DNA of 64,000 nucleotides from JASGKO01 sp049840595 (lineage in GTDB: Bacteria; Verrucomicrobiota; Verrucomicrobiia; Chthoniobacterales; Chthoniobacteraceae): positions 59,350 to 123,349 of the forward strand of contig JASGKO010000033.1 of assembly GCA_049840595.1 (NCBI GenBank). Reading direction: 5' to 3'. A model generated the notes under the pieces. It made no database searches. It was not told the origin of the DNA and worked only from the letters and a program-made list of their open reading frames with translations. Each line of letters opens with the position of its first letter. Position 1 is the first letter of the stretch. This document shows, piece by piece, positions 20,084 through 30,227 of the stretch. The position numbers and the translations under genes were made by a program.

Positions 20084-22512
20084 ATGGCGGCGCGAATGCA
20101 GAACATACTGGTGGTGGACGACGACTCCGAGAGCCGTCAGCTCACTTGCCGGATGCTGGAAGAGGCGGGATTTCATACCTGTGAGGCCCGGGATGGGGAG
20201 GATGCCCTCGTGTTGCTCGATTTCGAGCAGGTGGATGTGATCGTCTCCGATGTAATGATGCCGCTGATGGATGGCTATGAGCTGTGCTATCACATCCGGC
20301 AGGACGTGCGCTACACCGCCCTCCCATTTGTCTTTTGTACCAGCAGCGTCACCCCCGAGGAGGATGGCGAGTTCGCAGCCAGCCTGGGAGCGGATGCCTT
20401 CGTCAGCCGGGGCTCCAAAGGGGAATTGCTGGTCGCCGTCTGCGAAGCGCTGGGCAAGCCTCGGGAAAAATCCTCGCCCTGCATTGACCCCGCGCAGGAG
20501 ATCAAGTTTCTCAAGGAACATGGCCGCCGCCTCGTCGCCAAGCTGGAGCTGCGCAATGCCGCCGTCCAGGAATCCGAGCAACGTCTCTCCACGTTGCTGA
20601 ACAACGTCAACAGCGTCGTCTGGGAAGCGCCCGCCGACATGTCGCGCTTCACCTTTGTGAGCAAACAGGCCGAGGGCTGGCTGGGCTACCCGGTCGAGCA
20701 ATGGCTCTCCGAGCCGTTTTTCTGGGAAAAGCACATTCACGAAGAAGATCGCGCCCGGGTGAAACAGCTCACCCTCGAGCATGTCGAGAGCTCGCGCCGC
20801 CGCGAAATGGAATATCGCATGATCGCCGCCAACGGCCGGGTGGTCTGGGTGCGCAATGTGACGTCCATCCTCCCCTTCGCCCGCGAGGGCACCCGGCTCT
20901 GCGGGCTCATGATCGATATCTCGCGCCAGCGGGCTGCTCATGAATCCCTGCGCGAAAGCGAGGAACGCTACCGCAATCTCGTGGAGCGCAACCCGGATGC
21001 CATTCTCGTGCATACCGAGGGCATGATCGCCTATGCCAATCCCGCCGCCTGCAAGCTCATGCGCGTCGATCATCACTCGATGCTCATTGGCCGCTTGATC
21101 AAGGAGCTGGCCCACCCCTCCCAGCGCGAGCGCGTGGAGCAGCGGCTGCGGCAGTTGCAGGCTGGCGAAACGCTTGCCCCCTCCGAGGTAAAGCTTGTCC
21201 GTCACGACGGTTCCGTCGTCGAGATCGAGACCACCAGCATCCCTTTCCGCTACGAGGGGAAACCGCCGTCCTTTCCATCCTTCGCGATCACAGCGACAAG
21301 ACCCGGCTGGAAGAGCAGCTCCGCCAGTCGCAGAAGATGGAGGCCATCGGCCAGCTTGCGGGCGGCGTCGCCCACGATTTCAACAACCTGCTCACCGTCA
21401 TCCAGCTTCACTCCTCGATCATGCTCACCCGCGAGAAGCTCGACGCTTCCGTGCATGAATCGGCCCAGCAGATTTCCCTCACCGCCGAGCGCGCGAGCAA
21501 TCTCACCCGCCAGCTCCTCACCTTCAGCCGCAAGCAGGTCACCCGCATGGTCAATCTCGATATGAACGACCTCGTGGGCAACCTCACCAAGATGCTCCAC
21601 CGCATTCTGGGCGAGGACGTGCATCTCCAGGTGCGCTTCTCCCCGCTGCCCCCGCTCGTCCATGCCGATGCCGGTATGATGGAGCAGGTCCTCATGAACC
21701 TCTCGGTGAACGCCCGTGACGCCATGCCGCGGGGCGGGAATCTGATTATTCAGACGGAGACCGTTCACATCGATGCCGATGCCGCGAATTGCAACCCCGA
21801 TGCCCGGCCCGGCGACTTCATGTGCCTCAGCGTCACCGATACCGGCACCGGTATGCCCGAAGACGTCATGCAGCGCATTTTCGAGCCCTTCTTCACCACC
21901 AAGGAGGTCGGTAAAGGCACCGGTCTCGGCCTTGCCACCGTCTATGGCATCGTGAAGCAACACCAGGGCTGGATCACCGTGCAGAGCGAAATCGGCGCCG
22001 GCACCACCTTCCACGTCTTTCTGCCCCGGCTCGATGCCAAAGCGATCAAAGCCACCGAACAAAAAGGCCGCCCCGTCCTCCCCCGAGGCAACGAAACCAT
22101 CCTCTTTGTGGAAGATGAGAGCGGCGTGCGCATGGTCGCCCGCTGCGTTCTCCAGCAACTCGGCTACAAGGTGATCGAGGCCGAATCCGGGGCCAAAGCG
22201 CTGGAAATCTGGAATGAACATCGCGATCAAGTGGATCTCCTCCTTACCGATCTGGTGATGCCTGGTGGCGTGAACGGTCGCGAACTTGCCGAGACCCTCG
22301 TCGGGGAAAAGCCCGGGCTCCGCGTCGTTTACACCAGCGGCTACAGCGCCGATGTCGCCGGCAAGGAGCTGGAATTGATTGAGGGCGAGAATTTCATCCG
22401 TAAACCTTTCCGCACCGAGAACCTCGCCAAGACCGTCCGCCGTGTGATCGACGCCTCCCAGAGCGAAATCCGCCTGCCGGTCAACGGCCGTGCCGATATC
22501 GCGTTGGCTTGA
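20084..22512 (+). CDS. Hybrid sensor kinase REC-PAS-PAS-HisKA-HATPase-REC (frameshift near 21265)
   Basis: Domains in order: an N-terminal receiver ([24 protein letters not shown]), a PAS domain ([14 protein letters not shown]...[10 protein letters not shown], with a PAC-like end [18 protein letters not shown]), and a second PAS ([19 protein letters not shown]). After one missing base near CCGCCG (21262-21268) follow HisKA ([21 protein letters not shown]), HATPase ([31 protein letters not shown]) and a C-terminal receiver ([29 protein letters not shown]). It is a cytoplasmic multi-step phosphorelay kinase with no membrane segment. 2429 nt is one short of 810 codons, which fits a single deletion. 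Confidence 0.92.
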
Positions 22513-22657
22513 TCGGGATGATCCTGGATCAGGGCCAAATTTTACCCCCCGGAAACTTTTACTTTTCCCTTACAAATCCGGGCAAGACTTCCGGCCCAAC
22601 GTGGCGTTTGTTCTCATGTAACGAGAGAAAAAAATCGTTTTGCGGTGGTGAACCGAG

Positions 22658-22694
22658 GAGGCGCCGGAAGAGAGACCGGCGCCTCTTCATTTTT
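22658..22694 (+). terminator. Rho-independent terminator
   Basis: A perfect 10-bp stem GAGGCGCCGG / CCGGCGCCTC (22658-22667 with 22676-22685), loop AAGAGAGA, then TTCATTTTT. It lies 145 bp past the hybrid kinase. Between the kinase stop and 22887 there is no other supported gene. Confidence 0.85.
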
Positions 22695-22886
22695 AAATGC
22701 AGGGAGACGGATGCTTGCTCCCTTCATCGGGGATACACTTCTGTTTTCACTGGTTCTGAAAGGATTGCGCAAGCCATGTCCTTCGGGTAAAAGGATCTCC
22801 ATGGAAGTGGGGTTCGATTCGTCAGCGCAAAATGGAACCCGACCCGGCGAATTCACGCCTCCCCATTTCCCTCCCCCAAAATTCCC

Positions 22887-23360
22887 ATGATGACTACGAT
22901 CCATCGTTTTCGCAGTGTGTGGGAAGCGGGCTACGCTTGTTCATTGCTGGAAGCCTTTGACGTCGAGGCGGAGCTCTTCGACGAGTTCGCCTATACGATG
23001 GGGCCGCAATATGTCCCGTGGGGCATCCGGCTCCTGGTTGCCGAAGAGGATATTGAAACCGCGAGAACCATCCTCAACCACGAAGGGGTTGTCCCACTGC
23101 CCGATGATTTTGTTCCTCCGCCCGATCCGAATGCGGCCCATGAGCCATTCTTCGCCGGGTTCAGTGTTGCCCATGCCTTTTTAAAAGGAGCCTGTTTCAC
23201 CTTTCTCATTCTTTTTGGGTTCCACTTGGCCGCCCCCGTGAGACCGCATTACGTCCGGCGTGATGACCCCGGCATGCTGGTTCTATTCCTGATTCTCGGC
23301 GGGTTCGTGGGAATTTTCACCGCCTCTCCGCCACAACCACCCCGCCCAGGGGCAGATTGA
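22887..23360 (+). CDS. DUF2007 domain membrane protein
   Basis: A 157-aa protein. Residues 4-75 match the DUF2007 (putative signal-transducing protein) pattern: an A-x2-SLLEAFDVEAELFDE stretch followed by GIRLLVAEEDIETARTIL. The C-terminal part has two membrane helices (about HAFLKGACFTFLILFGFHLA and MLVLFLILGGFVGIFTA). The family is common next to small membrane proteins; its biochemical role is not established. It is the last chromosomal gene before the tRNA-Tyr junction. Confidence 0.75.
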   Translation: MMTTIHRFRSVWEAGYACSLLEAFDVEAELFDEFAYTMGPQYVPWGIRLLVAEEDIETARTILNHEGVVPLPDDFVPPPDPNAAHEPFFAGFSVAHAFLKGACFTFLILFGFHLAAPVRPHYVRRDDPGMLVLFLILGGFVGIFTASPPQPPRPGAD

Positions 23361-23412
23361 TTCCATGGTCTTCACAAAGTGATCCGCCGATGATTGTCTT
23401 GGCGGATGAAAA

Positions 23413-23472
23413 TGGTGGGCAGGACTGGATTCGAACCAGTGAAGGCGTAAGCCAGCGGATTTACAGTCCGCT
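23413..23472 (-). tRNA. 3' fragment of tRNA-Tyr (integration junction)
   Basis: On the minus strand the segment reads an intact anticodon stem-loop with GTA anticodon (GCGGA-CTGTAAA-TCCGC), a long class-II variable arm, a T arm (GGTTCGAATCC) and an acceptor 3' strand ending CCTGCCCACCA. The D arm and 5' acceptor strand are absent. Beyond 23472 the sequence becomes unrelated and AT-rich. This is the displaced 3' part of a tRNA-Tyr gene left by site-specific integration. The intact copy should sit at the far end of the element, outside this window. Confidence 0.9.
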
Positions 23473-23508
23473 ACTATACAGTAATTAATTTGCAAAAGTG
23501 CCAATAAA

Positions 23509-24660
23509 GTGCCAGTTTGGCGAGTGCCAAGAAAATCTGAGCGCCAAAACTGGCCTTACCTTCGGAAACGTCGATACCCATCAGGACAAATTGGGTGGAT
23601 CGTCGACGCTAGGACAAAGGACGGAGGTGAGCGGCTGACCTTTACTACAAAAGATGAAGCGCAAACCTATGCTGCGCAGGTCAGGATAAAACGATCAAAC
23701 GAAGGCTCAAGGGCATTCACCATGTCTGCTGATGATCAAGCTGATGCATTCACAGCGTTGAATATACTAAAACCCCATGGGCAAACACTCCAGGCGGCAG
23801 CGACGTTTTTTGTTCAACACATGTCGGTAGCTACAACCGAGATTGAACTTTCGGTGGTGGTCGATGAATTGGTAGACGCGAAGAAGCGCGACGGTGCGTC
23901 TGCACGTTATCTCAAGGATCTAAGGACTCGGCTAAAAATCTTCGCGAGTTCGTTCGATGAAAAAAAAGTCAGGGAGTTCTCAGCCGCTCTGCTTGATGAT
24001 TGGCTGCGAGGTTTGCCCCACTCAGCGGTAACTCGAAATAACTATCGTCGGCTTATTGGAATTCTCTTCGGCTTTGCGGTGAAGCGTGGTTATATTTTGC
24101 AGAATCCAGCGCAGAAAACCGCTCGAGCCAAAGTCGTAGATAAACCGCCAGGAATACTCACTTCACATCAATGTGTTCAGCTGTTAAATCATGCGAGCCA
24201 GGAAATCGTTGTTCCCATTGCATTGGGACTGTTTGCTGGTTTACGCCCAGAAGCAGAGGTGTGGAAGCTTGATTGGAATGATATTGATCTTGAGACCGGT
24301 CTCATTCGAATCGAGGCGGCGAAAACAAAATCGGCGATGCATCGGCTCGTTGAAATTACCGAGAACCTGAAGAGTTGGTTGGTTGCTTTTCGATCGACCG
24401 GGAAAGTCTCTCCAACGGGTGACAAATATCACTATCTTCTACAATCCGCACGTGCGGCTGCGTCTGTCGAGCACTGGCCTCAGGACTGCTTGCGTCACTG
24501 CTATGGATCATATCACTACGCGAAATTTCAAGACCCTGGGAAAACCATGGTGCAAATGGGACACACAAATATGAGAACATTCCATGCCCATTATAGGGCA
24601 AGAGTCACACCCTCTGAGGCGGCATCCTACTGGAAAATTGTCCCCATTGAGGAGGCATAG
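23509..24660 (+). CDS. Tyrosine recombinase (integrase)
   Basis: A 383-aa phage-type integrase catalysing site-specific recombination at the tRNA. There is an N-terminal arm-binding region, a core-binding SAM-like domain (about 113-205) and a catalytic domain (about 215-375). Visible catalytic residues are R246 in GLRPEA, K272/K274, R329 in CLRHCYG, H352 in MGHTN and nucleophile Y362 in HAHYRA. The H of the usual H-x-x-R box is D326 here. The start is GTG at 23509; GTG at 23524 is an alternative. Repeats of AGTGCCA just upstream and over the start may be arm-binding sites. It lies 36 bp from the tRNA fragment. Confidence 0.93.
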   Translation: MPVWRVPRKSERQNWPYLRKRRYPSGQIGWIVDARTKDGGERLTFTTKDEAQTYAAQVRIKRSNEGSRAFTMSADDQADAFTALNILKPHGQTLQAAATFFVQHMSVATTEIELSVVVDELVDAKKRDGASARYLKDLRTRLKIFASSFDEKKVREFSAALLDDWLRGLPHSAVTRNNYRRLIGILFGFAVKRGYILQNPAQKTARAKVVDKPPGILTSHQCVQLLNHASQEIVVPIALGLFAGLRPEAEVWKLDWNDIDLETGLIRIEAAKTKSAMHRLVEITENLKSWLVAFRSTGKVSPTGDKYHYLLQSARAAASVEHWPQDCLRHCYGSYHYAKFQDPGKTMVQMGHTNMRTFHAHYRARVTPSEAASYWKIVPIEEA

Positions 24661-24713
24661 AATGTTTTTAAAAGCTGGAATGCGTGATAGCTATTGCAAA
24701 CTCTCTACTATTC

Positions 24714-26287
24714 ATGTCTGAAGACTTCATTCGAATCCAGATTTCAGACTCCATACGGGATCGAGTCGAAGAGTTGAAAAAATTTGGAGAAGAATTAAAT
24801 GAGCATGCAAGACGTCACCGGCTTCTCGGATTTGATCTTATTTGCACCTTACCAGAGGAAGGTGAAGAATTGATTTTCAATCCTGTTTTCGCAGATTTTA
24901 TTAGACAGATCGATGATTCAAAGAAACTCATAAGTGATTTTGCCCTTCCTCATACTGTGCTTGGGAGTTTGCTTGGGGAACGGAAAGATTTTTCCAGTTT
25001 GATCGTTTACCTTTGGATACGGGATCAAGAGGCGGAACTATTTCGGTTTGGCAAATTTTGCGATGGCTCCACACTTTTGAAGCATCAAGGGCTATCACTG
25101 CGTCTGAACGGGGTTAGTGATTTTGTAAGTTTGGCTGCAAAAATAAATTCCCAAACCGATGAAGTTTCACGGTATATTTTGGCAAGGGCTTCTGATGAAG
25201 AAAAGCAGTTGCTGGAACAGTCTGCAAATTTTGAGAAAAGAGCAGATGTGCCGAGGTGGAAATTGGATCGAACGACACTCGAAGATAAATTTCTTCGATT
25301 TCTTGATTCGCTTCTGTTGTCAGATTGGTTTGTGAATGAATGGGGAGTGAAATGCATCAGCCGAGAGAGGCTTAATCCTCACTTGGCGGAGCTAAGAAAA
25401 ATGGCTGTGGAACCATTTCACTTCGCATGGGTCAACCGCTTGTTCCTAACAGAAGTGTATCAACCATTTATCAATTGCCCCCGACCATTGCGTAGGGTGC
25501 CGATGAAAATGAATCACTACATGCCGCAGGTTTTCTGGTCTATGATCGCAGATGTCGATCGCACCCACGCAGCAACTTATCTTATACCAGTAAAGATTTT
25601 GGAACTTGGATCAAAGTTCGTGAAATTGTTCGAGTTGGAGCGGATTGTGAAAATCGATACTTGCCCTTCTCTGTCATTGCTCTCCAAAGATGATTTTCAT
25701 TTGTTTGGATTACCTCAAGAAGCGTTGCAATGGTCGGATTGGGGCGTTGATGTAGAGAACTCGGAGGACAAGTTTGAAGCGTTTCTCCATAATTACAAAA
25801 AATTCGGAGACAAAGGTTGTATTTCGGCGGTCGAATTGTACCAGCACTTCGAGATTGAGACCGCTCTCTCGTTGATTCGTAAGATTCATGAACGGATGAA
25901 GGATTTATTCAGCGAAATCGAACGAATGAGAACTTCTCAATTGCTTCCCGAAATTACCGTTAAGTGTGATGAGGCCGGGCCCAAAATATTTGTAGGCGGC
26001 AAAGCTATTGAGCTGTCGCAAGGACAGAAGCGAGGGATTGTTTGTCTTTCACTTTTGGATGAGAATGGATGGTTTAAAGTGGATGATTTTTCGGGCTGTA
26101 TTTCAATCACCAGTCAATTGAAGGGCGCAAAGATTTCGACCGTGTTTGTCGTAGCCTTCGGAAGGTAATTCCCTTCTTAAAATATACGAGCAACCAAAAA
26201 GGTATGCGTCACCGTGAAGGATTTACATTCAGTATTGATTGCGCGCGCGAAGACCTTCGCGAGTTTCTGTCCATGTTCAAAAGCTGA
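24714..26287 (+). CDS. Large unknown protein with possible C-terminal winged helix (frameshift near 26138)
   Basis: About 524 aa once a single missing base at TTTCGACC (26136-26140) is restored; the true end then reads DRVCRSLRKVIPFLKYTSN and stops after REFLSMFKS. No known family recognised. The last 100 residues (GGKAIELSQGQKRGIVCLSLLDENGWFKVDDF, then R-x3-SLRK and GFTFSID) resemble the wing and recognition-helix layout of OmpR-type DNA-binding domains. The ATG at 24714 starts a helical N-terminus (MSEDFIRIQISDSIRDRVEEL). It lies 53 bp after the integrase on the same strand, so a role in controlling integration or excision is plausible but unproven. Confidence 0.6.
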
Positions 26288-26498
26288 ATATCAGCTGATA
26301 GCTTTTAGAAAATATGCGGAAAGCAGTATGATTTTCATGAATTAAAGGTATCCGCAGCCTTCTTCAATCCATCGGTCACTCAATTTGGGATACAGCCCCA
26401 ACTGTCACTTTTTGTCTCCGATTTCCTCCAAAGTGTCTTTTGCCGTCTTCTTTCCAGCACGAGCCGCTTGATGTGTTGAAATGTAGCGCCACAACGCA

Positions 26499-26690
26499 AT
26501 GAAACTTCTTACTAAAAATGAACTCAAAGATGCGCTCGGGTTATCTTCTACTCGCATCATTGATGCCTGGGTTCGGAAGCGTATGATCAGTTCGTATCGT
26601 CTTGGCCATCGGACCGTGAAATTTTCGCTGTCTCAAGTCCTACGTGATCTATCGCGATTCGAAACCAATGCCGTCGGGCGCCTCAAATAG
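26499..26690 (+). CDS. Excisionase-like HTH protein
   Basis: A 63-aa protein with a MerR/Xis-type winged-helix layout: LLTKNELKDALGLSSTRIIDAWVRKRMISSYRLGHRTVKFSLSQVLRDLSRF. The pattern (helix, turn, helix at 8-25, then a basic wing with G-x-R-T-x-[KR]-F) fits excisionases and other small helix_turn_helix_17 proteins. Being two genes from the integrase, directionality control is the likeliest role. The 210 bp upstream carry no other gene. Confidence 0.7.
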   Translation: MKLLTKNELKDALGLSSTRIIDAWVRKRMISSYRLGHRTVKFSLSQVLRDLSRFETNAVGRLK

Positions 26691-26858
26691 AAATTTCTAT
26701 TATTTCACACTTTCAATCGGCGGTCTCCAGCGCTGAGCGAAAATAAGTCACTCTGGAGAACCTGCACCGAATTCACGGCATGCAGAGTCGGATAGAGAAC
26801 CGAGCGGTAAGACTCTCACAATCGCACCGCCCGGCCTCAGTTTAGAAAGAAGCATAGT

Positions 26859-27461
26859 ATGAATGAAGAACCCAATAACGTCAAAGAGGCGTTCAAAAAT
26901 ACGGTGAATCAACGCCTGACCCTCCGCCCAAATCAGTGGACTGGAGAGGACAGCGCAGAAGTGGTAAAAAGCATCATTCGTAGCATCCAAAAGAGCGATG
27001 GTAGCCCCATCGAACTTACCGATGAAGAGAGTGACGTAGTCACAATTGTGTCGCGTCCGACTCATGATGTTCAAATGCGGGTCATCCGTAACATCATTGA
27101 GAAACACGGGGCAACGATGGACAAGGACGCAGAAGTCCTTATTCGCAGCGTCGTAAGCGCAACTGCGTTCAAGATCGAACTGGTGAAGGCCGGCAAAATC
27201 AAAGAAACGAGCACTTCCAAATTGAGCAAATTGCTCATTAACGTCACCGCTGGTTACGGTGATGTATCCCGAAATCGAGGCATGAAGGTCCGATCCCTTC
27301 ATGCCCATTCTGTAACATATCCGTTAACACTCTCATCCAGCAACATTGGATTACATGATGAAGCCCAAGATCGGAAGACCATCGGCTTATCTTGTTTATT
27401 CCCACTCGGGCAAAAACCACGGCGGACTGGATGGCAATCTGCGTCGTCCTGTCTGATTTAA
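26859..27461 (+). CDS. Hypothetical protein
   Basis: A 200-aa predicted soluble, mainly helical protein (MNEEPNNVKEAFKNTVNQRLTL...). No family recognised. Residues 1-135 have normal coding character. The last 65 residues are Ser/His/Arg-rich and look like an out-of-frame tail, so a frameshift near 27255-27355 is possible. In another frame the sequence MMKPKIGRPSAYLVYSHSGK ends at about 27453. An AAAGAAG motif lies about 13 bp before the ATG. Confidence 0.5.
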   Translation: MNEEPNNVKEAFKNTVNQRLTLRPNQWTGEDSAEVVKSIIRSIQKSDGSPIELTDEESDVVTIVSRPTHDVQMRVIRNIIEKHGATMDKDAEVLIRSVVSATAFKIELVKAGKIKETSTSKLSKLLINVTAGYGDVSRNRGMKVRSLHAHSVTYPLTLSSSNIGLHDEAQDRKTIGLSCLFPLGQKPRRTGWQSASSCLI

Positions 27462-27564
27462 TCCGACCGACGTGCGGTCAACTAACATTCGAGTTGACTA
27501 AATATACAGTTATGTTAATCTTCTAATTAGAAGATGTGAAGATTCTTTCCAAGAATAACCCACA

Positions 27565-27605
27565 AGGGCTGTCTCAGTGTCTTCACCGCTGGGATGGCCC
27601 TTTTT
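27565..27605 (+). terminator. Rho-independent terminator
   Basis: A 13-bp stem with three wobble pairs (27565-27577 with 27589-27601), then TTTTT. It closes the integrase-proximal block before the replication-like gene. Confidence 0.75.
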
Positions 27606-27633
27606 CTGTGTATCAGAAAAAGGAAAAGCAAAA

Positions 27634-27654
27634 GCCGAGGTTGTGAGCCTCGGC
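27634..27654 (+). promoter_or_regulatory. Leader hairpin before the replication-like gene
   Basis: A perfect 7-bp stem GCCGAGG / CCTCGGC with a 7-nt loop ends 30 nt before the start codon at 27685. There is no T-tail, so it is more likely a leader structure or protein site than a terminator. Confidence 0.5.
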
Positions 27655-27684
27655 AATTAAAACTAAACAGAATGATAACTAACA

Positions 27685-29617
27685 ATGACTATAATGACAG
27701 ATTCCGCAGAGAATGTCAAACATTCGACTGCAACCAATAACCCTGTTGGCTCTACCAAGAGCGCTTCCGCTGGGAGTGCTCCTGATAGCGCCAACAAGGC
27801 AGTAAATCAAAAGCACAGCTTCTCTCGCACGCTGGCGCGGACCATTCAAAAACAAAAGGGCTGCGACGGTGGACATGGTGCCCATGAAGCCATTGTGCTC
27901 AAGCATCTGGCTCACAAGGTTCGAAAATCAAAAAATGAAGAAGTCGGCAAGAAGTGGTATTACGCTACCTTCGATGAACTCGCCGAAAAGTGGCCTTATC
28001 TGGGCCGGTCCACGATTCATGAAGTAATCAAACGCTTGGAGGACTTGGGATATTTGGAGATCGGGAATTTCAATCTCATCAAATATGATCGCACGCTGTG
28101 GTATCATGTCCCACTCAAATTCCAAGAAGCTGCTGAAGACGATTTAGTATACTTCGAAACCGATGTGGCTCATAAATATGGTGTTCCAAGTGCGGTATTG
28201 CTTAGTAACTTCAATAATTGGATCGGCGAGTGTGTGAAAAACAAAGTAGAACAACGAGTTAAGCTCATTCCGGCACGCTTGGAATACTACATTCCCTTTA
28301 GCGCATCTACGATCAAGCGGTGCTTGCAGGATCTGAATGGGAAAGCCCTGCAAAAGGTATGGGCGGGAAAATCTTGGTATAAATCCCTTGTTCAACCACC
28401 TAGGTCACATTCGAATGGAACCAGTCAAGAAGCGGATCAGACTGGACAAGATCGGCATGAGACTATGCCAAATCCAGCTAACGATACCCATTATAAACCT
28501 ATTAATAATCCTTTTGAAAACCATTCAAAAGGAACGCCTTCGGCTTCATTTGATTTTGATCAAGAGGATGATGACATCACATCAGTTCATTCGTCACATA
28601 CGAGCACACCAAACGCTGCTGAAGTGGAACATGAACAAACACCTCCGCCCGTCGCTGGAGTTGAAGAAGACATGTCAGGTCCATCCATTCTCGGTGGAAT
28701 TGCTCAGGACAAAAATCAGTGGCCCCAAATCGGCAGTTACCAGGAGTTGCGTAACATCAATCAGCGCAATGCCTCAACGGTCAAAACTCTCATCGAGCAA
28801 GGATCTTCATCACAATTCCTCCAAACAGTGGAGATCATTGGTCGAGCCACTTTGCTGCCAATTACCGACGATAATCTTACCAGACTCGTCGAAAGCCAGG
28901 AAGCCGAGGAATTGTTCCGTCGCGTGCATCCCATTTTTGATGACGCCGTGAAACGTGTGGGGCTCCAGCCACAATCCACAGTCTCGAAAATCATATACGC
29001 TGCGGCTTTGGAATGTGTCATGGGTTCATTCCTGCGGTTCAAAATTAACGATTTTTACTCGCACTCAATGGTGGGGCTCTGTTCCTCTCAGCTACGATTT
29101 GCACCTGTTGATTTGGCCACGTGTGGAGAAGCTGAGAAAGATTGAAGTTGCAGATTGGTTGGATGAAAGACGCAACGAATTCGCCAGCGTTGATGAACAA
29201 CAGGAGTGCAATTCATCGCTCACTGCCGCCGCGAAGATGAGAGTCTTTAGAAATGCTCTACACGCACGGAACAAGGTGGGCTGGGTGTGCTGGGACCAGA
29301 ACCATCGAACCGGGGTCATCAAGATCTCCAAGCCAGGTCTGAGGTTGGTTCAAAAGCTCTTCGCTCATAACGATCACATGTGCGTGAAAGATTTGCTGGC
29401 CATCTACGATAGAGCAATCGAGTTGCATTGCAGCATGCCCCATCACCGGAATTTTGAGAGAGACATCCAGTGGTGTGCGCTGAACTCGGACAATCTGCTA
29501 ACCTTCATCACCTGCCTCCACAAGATCGTCGAGCAGATGGGAATCAAATCTGCGGTGAAAGTGTATTTGAAAGACCTCAAAGATTTGCAACCGGAGGATG
29601 AACCTCTGGCTGCGTAA
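27685..29617 (+). CDS. Winged-helix replication-initiator-like protein (frameshift near 29074)
   Basis: About 644 aa after removing one G from a GGGG run (29072-29076), which joins FYSHSMVG to SVPLSYDLHLLIWPRVEKLRK. Residues about 60-150 form a helix-turn-helix/winged-helix unit (FDELAEKWPYLGRSTIHEVIKRLEDLGYLEIGNFN), a pattern common in plasmid and phage replication proteins. A second similar unit (IPFSASTIKRCLQDLN) follows near 200-215. Then comes a polar, disordered linker (about 240-330) and a helical C-terminal half. No catalytic motif was recognised. Replication initiation is inferred from domain style and position, not shown. Confidence 0.55.
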
Positions 29618-29624
29618 ACATAAC

Positions 29625-29643
29625 AGCCCGCAAAAGTCGGGCT
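29625..29643 (+). promoter_or_regulatory. Hairpin between replication-like gene and next gene
   Basis: A 6-bp stem AGCCCG / CGGGCT with a 7-nt loop, 22 nt before the ATG at 29666. It parallels the hairpin at 27634. Confidence 0.45.
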
Positions 29644-29665
29644 CGAAATAAGGAAAATAAAAAGT

Positions 29666-30061
29666 ATGAAACTAAAGTTAAACAACGCCTTTCATTGTCC
29701 CGAGGGAAAATGGAGAGGCACCTGTGAAGCCATTGAAGAACCCAACAAACGCATGAACCGTCCATGCTCAAAACAGGTGCGATTGCGTTTCGCATTGGAA
29801 ACCCATGCAGGAGAGAAGATCGTCGCCAGAACATTCTGCGCAGATCTCAGTATTGGTGGAGAACTCCATGCCTTTCTCGATTCGTGGCTTGATGGAAACT
29901 TCGATCCGTATCTCGATGAAGATGGCGAGGTTGATCTCGATCTGCTGGTTGGAAAAATGGCAGACTTACTAATCACGCATGGTGTGAAATCGGAAGAATA
30001 CAAATTCCCGCTCGTCATCATCGCCGGCCTGTTTCCTCCAGGACAATTGGTGGAGAATTGA
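29666..30061 (+). CDS. Hypothetical protein
   Basis: A 131-aa soluble protein. The N-terminal part (KLNNAFHCPEGKWRGTCEAIEEP) leads into beta-rich sequence (KQVRLRFALETHAGEKIVARTFCADLS) and an acidic segment (DPYLDEDGEVDLDLLVGKMADL). The fold pattern is reminiscent of small phage DNA-binding or DUF669-like proteins, but no family can be named. It follows the replication-like gene by 48 bp, so it may belong to the replication block. The start has AAGGAAAATAAAAAGT upstream. Confidence 0.6.
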   Translation: MKLKLNNAFHCPEGKWRGTCEAIEEPNKRMNRPCSKQVRLRFALETHAGEKIVARTFCADLSIGGELHAFLDSWLDGNFDPYLDEDGEVDLDLLVGKMADLLITHGVKSEEYKFPLVIIAGLFPPGQLVEN

Positions 30062-30067
30062 ATTCGA

Positions 30068-30114
30068 CGTGAGTTCTCGGCTGACTTCATTTCGAGGTCA
30101 GCCAAGAGCTCACG
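30068..30114 (+). promoter_or_regulatory. Long 18-bp hairpin
   Basis: Arms 30068-30085 and 30097-30114 pair over 18 bp with two wobble positions around an 11-nt loop, 6 bp after the preceding stop. There is no T-tail. It could be an mRNA-stabilising 3' structure, a bidirectional terminator without a U-tract, or a protein site. Confidence 0.6.
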
Positions 30115-30227
30115 AGGATGCCGCTAGAAAATTCAGAAATGGCCCTAGAAATATTCCTGTTGTTAAACGGGTGTGATGACAGCCTCCGTCGAGAAAACGC
30201 CGTGTAGAGGCATGCAGGAACCTACTC

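Noticed and set aside
22808..22830. GGTTCGATTC tRNA T-loop-like sequence
   Set aside because: No acceptor, anticodon or D arm could be folded around it.
26748..27308. 186-codon minus-strand open frame
   Set aside because: Antisense to the 26859 gene; composition and start context are worse than those of the plus-strand frame.
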